Shown here: one piece after another, positions 8,312-10,125 of the stretch | How positions within the stretch are numbered: position 1 is the stretch's first letter | How the letters are laid out: each line of letters starts with the position of its first letter | NCBI GenBank assembly: GCA_002685115.1 | Contig: NYWQ01000073.1 | Coordinates: forward strand, 3,124-13,248 | Origin: Flavobacteriales bacterium | Lineage (GTDB): Bacteria > Bacteroidota > Bacteroidia > Flavobacteriales > UBA7430 | Reading direction: 5' to 3' | Length of the DNA: 10,125 nucleotides | Notes under the pieces: model-generated | What the model was told of the DNA's origin: nothing | What the model saw: the letters and a program-made list of their open reading frames with translations, nothing else | Database searches by the model: none | Program-made: the position numbers and the translations under genes

Positions 8312-8338
8312 AGCTTAAATTGTTCTTGTTTTTAAGCT
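8312..8338. repeat. 8-bp inverted repeat AGCTTAAA / TTTAAGCT
   Basis: AGCTTAAA (8312-8319) and TTTAAGCT (8331-8338) are exact inverted copies around an 11-base spacer. They begin 11 bases past the acyltransferase stop codon and share the AGCTTAA core with the palindrome at 8277-8290. The right arm overlaps a second possible stem, GCTCC (8336-8340) with GGAGC (8360-8364), which spans the acyltransferase stop codon. Without a proper U-run neither is a convincing intrinsic terminator for the minus-strand gene. Confidence 0.55.
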
Positions 8339-8348
8339 CCTAAAACAG

Positions 8349-9170
8349 TTATTTTTTTTGGAGCGTATTCAAATAAACAGTTTCTTTGTAATCATTTGGA
8401 TTAAATTCAATTGGATATTTCCCTTCTGGATAGTGTTCTGTAAGGTTTTTGAGAAGCTCTTTTTTTACCTGTGTTCTTAAGCTATCAACGTTGCTGAGTG
8501 AGAGGTTTTTTGTTTCAAATGGCTCAGACATATAATTGATGCACTTGCCGGGTCTAATTCTAATTTTATCAGCAGGGAATAATTCTCCAGCATTAATCAT
8601 ACTGATGGCTACAATAGGTGTTTTGCTTTCTATAGCGACTCTAAAAGCACCATTTCTCAATTCATTTAATAGTCGATCGTTCATGAAGATTGCTCCCTCA
8701 GGACATAAAAAAAGTGAGGTCTTGTTTTTAGTAACGTTTAAGATCTTTTGATAACTTTCTTCTCTATCAGATTCAGATTGCCTTTTAACGGGTATGTGTC
8801 CCAGTCGATTGGCCAAAAAGCCGATTATAGGCCAACTAAAAACTTCTTCTTTTCCTAAGAATCTTTTGTAGCTTTTGATGCCAATTATCCCAACCAAGAC
8901 ATCCAAATAAGATCTGTGGTTGCAAATATAAACATATGCTTTTGAGAAATCGATATTTGGGTGTTTTATAAAAACCATTTTAATGCCCCAGCTCATAAGA
9001 ATAGCTCGCGTACATGTTCGAAGGTAATAGTCTATAAATTGATTGTCTTCCTTCCCGAAATACAGAATCAGTAAGGTAATAATTGGAAGGTTAATCAGTA
9101 TGATTATGGTTGCCGAGAAAAGACACCATGCGGTCCATATTAATTCAAATGTATTTTTTAATTTTTTCAA
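8349..9170 (-). CDS. Lysophospholipid acyltransferase, PlsC family (TTG start)
   Basis: This 273-residue membrane-associated protein belongs to the PlsC/LPLAT family, which transfers acyl chains to lysophospholipids such as 1-acyl-glycerol-3-phosphate. Family motifs in order: NHRSYLD with the HX4D pair His85 and Asp90; GHIPVKR at 124-130; CPEGAI at 156-161; and TPIVAIS at 184-190. A hydrophobic N-terminal segment (about 13-38) should anchor it in the inner membrane. The third motif departs from the usual FPEGTRS: Thr becomes Ala and the Arg is missing. The fourth has Ala where Pro is usual, so the acceptor may not be lysophosphatidic acid; another lysolipid or an aminolipid precursor is possible. 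The start is TTG at 9170. No ATG or GTG lies between the in-frame upstream stop and the conserved region, and MKKLKNTFELIW fits the family N-terminus. It follows ispH by 10 bases, so both are probably co-transcribed. Confidence 0.88.
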   Translation of the reverse strand: MKKLKNTFELIWTAWCLFSATIIILINLPIITLLILYFGKEDNQFIDYYLRTCTRAILMSWGIKMVFIKHPNIDFSKAYVYICNHRSYLDVLVGIIGIKSYKRFLGKEEVFSWPIIGFLANRLGHIPVKRQSESDREESYQKILNVTKNKTSLFLCPEGAIFMNDRLLNELRNGAFRVAIESKTPIVAISMINAGELFPADKIRIRPGKCINYMSEPFETKNLSLSNVDSLRTQVKKELLKNLTEHYPEGKYPIEFNPNDYKETVYLNTLQKK

Positions 9171-9180
9171 AACAGGAAAC

Positions 9181-10125
9181 TTAAATTTCTTCTAACTGTG
9201 CTAAAACTTCTTCAACATTTCTGGCTTCAGGGAAATAGCTTAATATTTTGTTGAGCACATTTTCGACTACCGTATCTGGGCATGATGCACCACTGGTTAA
9301 AATAATATTTACCACTTGTTTTTTAGGTAGGTAGTTCGTTGTTATTTGCGTCGTTTTCTCTTTATAATCAAAATGATTAATTTTTGTAGAACTTAGGAGT
9401 TCTTGTTCATTAGCTACATAATAGGTTGGTAGTTTCTCTTCACACAACTCAACTAGATGAGAAGTATTAGAGCTGTTGTATCCTCCTACAACTAATGCTA
9501 AATCTGCTTTTAATTTTAATAAGCCGTAGGTTGCGTCTTGATTTTCATTTGTGGCATAGCACAGTGTGTCTCGAGTGTCTGCCATGTGGTTTTTGATGTT
9601 CTCCGATCCATATTTTTGAACCATTACCTCTTTTAAAAAGTTCGATATGGCTTGGGTTTCTGTTGCGAGCATAGTTGTTTGGTTGATCACACCTATTTTG
9701 TCAAGACTTGTGTTTGGATCAAAATCTTCACTGTATTTACCTTCAAAAAAAGCATTAAATCCAGAAAGGCTTCTTTTGCCTAAAATAAACTCAGCTAAGA
9801 CAATCGCTTCTTTCATATCTTTAATTATGAGAGAAGGCGCGTTTTTTTTGCTGTAAGAATACGTTGCTCTGGTTTCTTCATGGTCGTGTTTTCCATGAAT
9901 TATAACGGTGTGGTTTTGTTTTCCGAGTTGATCTGCCCTTTTCCAGACTCTAGTTACAAAAGGGCAAGTGGTGTCGTATCTTTTGGTTGAAACGCCTTTT
10001 TCTTTTAGTAGGTCTTGAATTTCAAGTGTCGTACCAAATGCGGGTATAATTACAATGTCTTCAGCATGAATAGCATCCCAGCTAATTAATTGATTCCCTA
10101 AGGTATCCATTATAAATTTTATTCC
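9181..10125 (-). CDS. ispH: 4-hydroxy-3-methylbut-2-enyl diphosphate reductase IspH (5' end beyond window)
   Basis: IspH (LytB) is the [4Fe-4S] enzyme of the last step of the MEP pathway, reducing HMBPP to IPP and DMAPP in the cytoplasm. The frame runs open through the right edge; the codons before Met at 10110 read GIKFI, which continues the IspH family sequence, so that Met is internal. About 90 N-terminal residues are missing, including the first cluster Cys, to judge from the roughly 400-residue Bacteroidota form (E. coli is 316). Counting from that Met, the visible hallmarks are Cys49 in DTTCPFV and Cys184 in TLCYATNENQ (second and third cluster ligands, E. coli Cys96 and Cys197); HEETRAT at 77-83, matching E. 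coli HPEVEGT; NQTTML at 143-148; and SSNTSHL at 213-219. SGASCPDTVVE near the C-terminus has an extra Cys277 where E. coli has Ala. It shares a unit with the acyltransferase 10 bases downstream. Confidence 0.96.
   Translation of the reverse strand, partial: GIKFIMDTLGNQLISWDAIHAEDIVIIPAFGTTLEIQDLLKEKGVSTKRYDTTCPFVTRVWKRADQLGKQNHTVIIHGKHDHEETRATYSYSKKNAPSLIIKDMKEAIVLAEFILGKRSLSGFNAFFEGKYSEDFDPNTSLDKIGVINQTTMLATETQAISNFLKEVMVQKYGSENIKNHMADTRDTLCYATNENQDATYGLLKLKADLALVVGGYNSSNTSHLVELCEEKLPTYYVANEQELLSSTKINHFDYKEKTTQITTNYLPKKQVVNIILTSGASCPDTVVENVLNKILSYFPEARNVEEVLAQLEEI

Noticed and set aside
9181..10110. ATG at 10110 as the true start of IspH
   Set aside because: Codons upstream to the window edge stay open and match the family (GIKFI before MDTLGNQ), and the first cluster-ligand Cys region would be missing; the real start is outside the window.
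3220..10125. Idea that the thioesterase, peptidase, icd, acyltransferase and ispH form one novel system
   Set aside because: They sit in separate units on both strands, each matches a common housekeeping family, and no shared regulator, mobility gene or unusual composition ties them together.

Overview
This window looks like an ordinary housekeeping stretch of a Bacteroidota chromosome, most likely Flavobacteriia or a close relative. The signs are a Bacteroidota-type DnaA, an S46 dipeptidyl-peptidase, the long form of IspH, a TAnnTTTG-type promoter box, no evident Shine-Dalgarno sequences, and AT-rich DNA with even composition throughout. I see no mobile element, phage gene, CRISPR array, tRNA, rRNA or toxin-antitoxin pair. 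I found no undescribed multi-gene system, and the findings below are scored accordingly. Coding density is high and no gene-free stretch exceeds about 215 bases.

Layout, left to right. (1) dnaA (minus strand) enters from the left edge and lacks only its last few codons. (2) Upstream of it on the same strand lies a split 5'-nucleotidase. The substrate-binding (C-terminal) domain is a predicted lipoprotein encoded first. It overlaps by 8 bases a gene for the catalytic metallophosphoesterase domain, which carries a twin-arginine signal. (3) Divergent from these, on the plus strand, are a hotdog-fold acyl-CoA thioesterase and, one base later, a secreted S46 dipeptidyl-peptidase. The peptidase has the Arg that marks the Asp/Glu-specific DPP11 type. 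(4) A strong bidirectional terminator separates the peptidase from the convergent gene for monomeric NADP-dependent isocitrate dehydrogenase (minus strand). (5) Upstream of that gene is a 215-base intergenic region with a recognisable promoter box, a small leader hairpin and a cluster of inverted repeats built on AGCTTAA. (6) On the right are a PlsC-family acyltransferase with a TTG start and, 10 bases upstream of it, ispH, whose 5' end lies beyond the right edge.

How the genes work together. The window gives at least four transcription units: 5'-nucleotidase pair (possibly reading on into dnaA), thioesterase-peptidase, isocitrate dehydrogenase, and ispH-acyltransferase. The 5'-nucleotidase halves almost certainly act as one periplasmic enzyme. 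The peptidase releases dipeptides in the periplasm for uptake. Isocitrate dehydrogenase, IspH and the acyltransferase serve central carbon, isoprenoid and phospholipid metabolism. No pathway link between the separate units is visible; they appear to be neighbours rather than a functional island.
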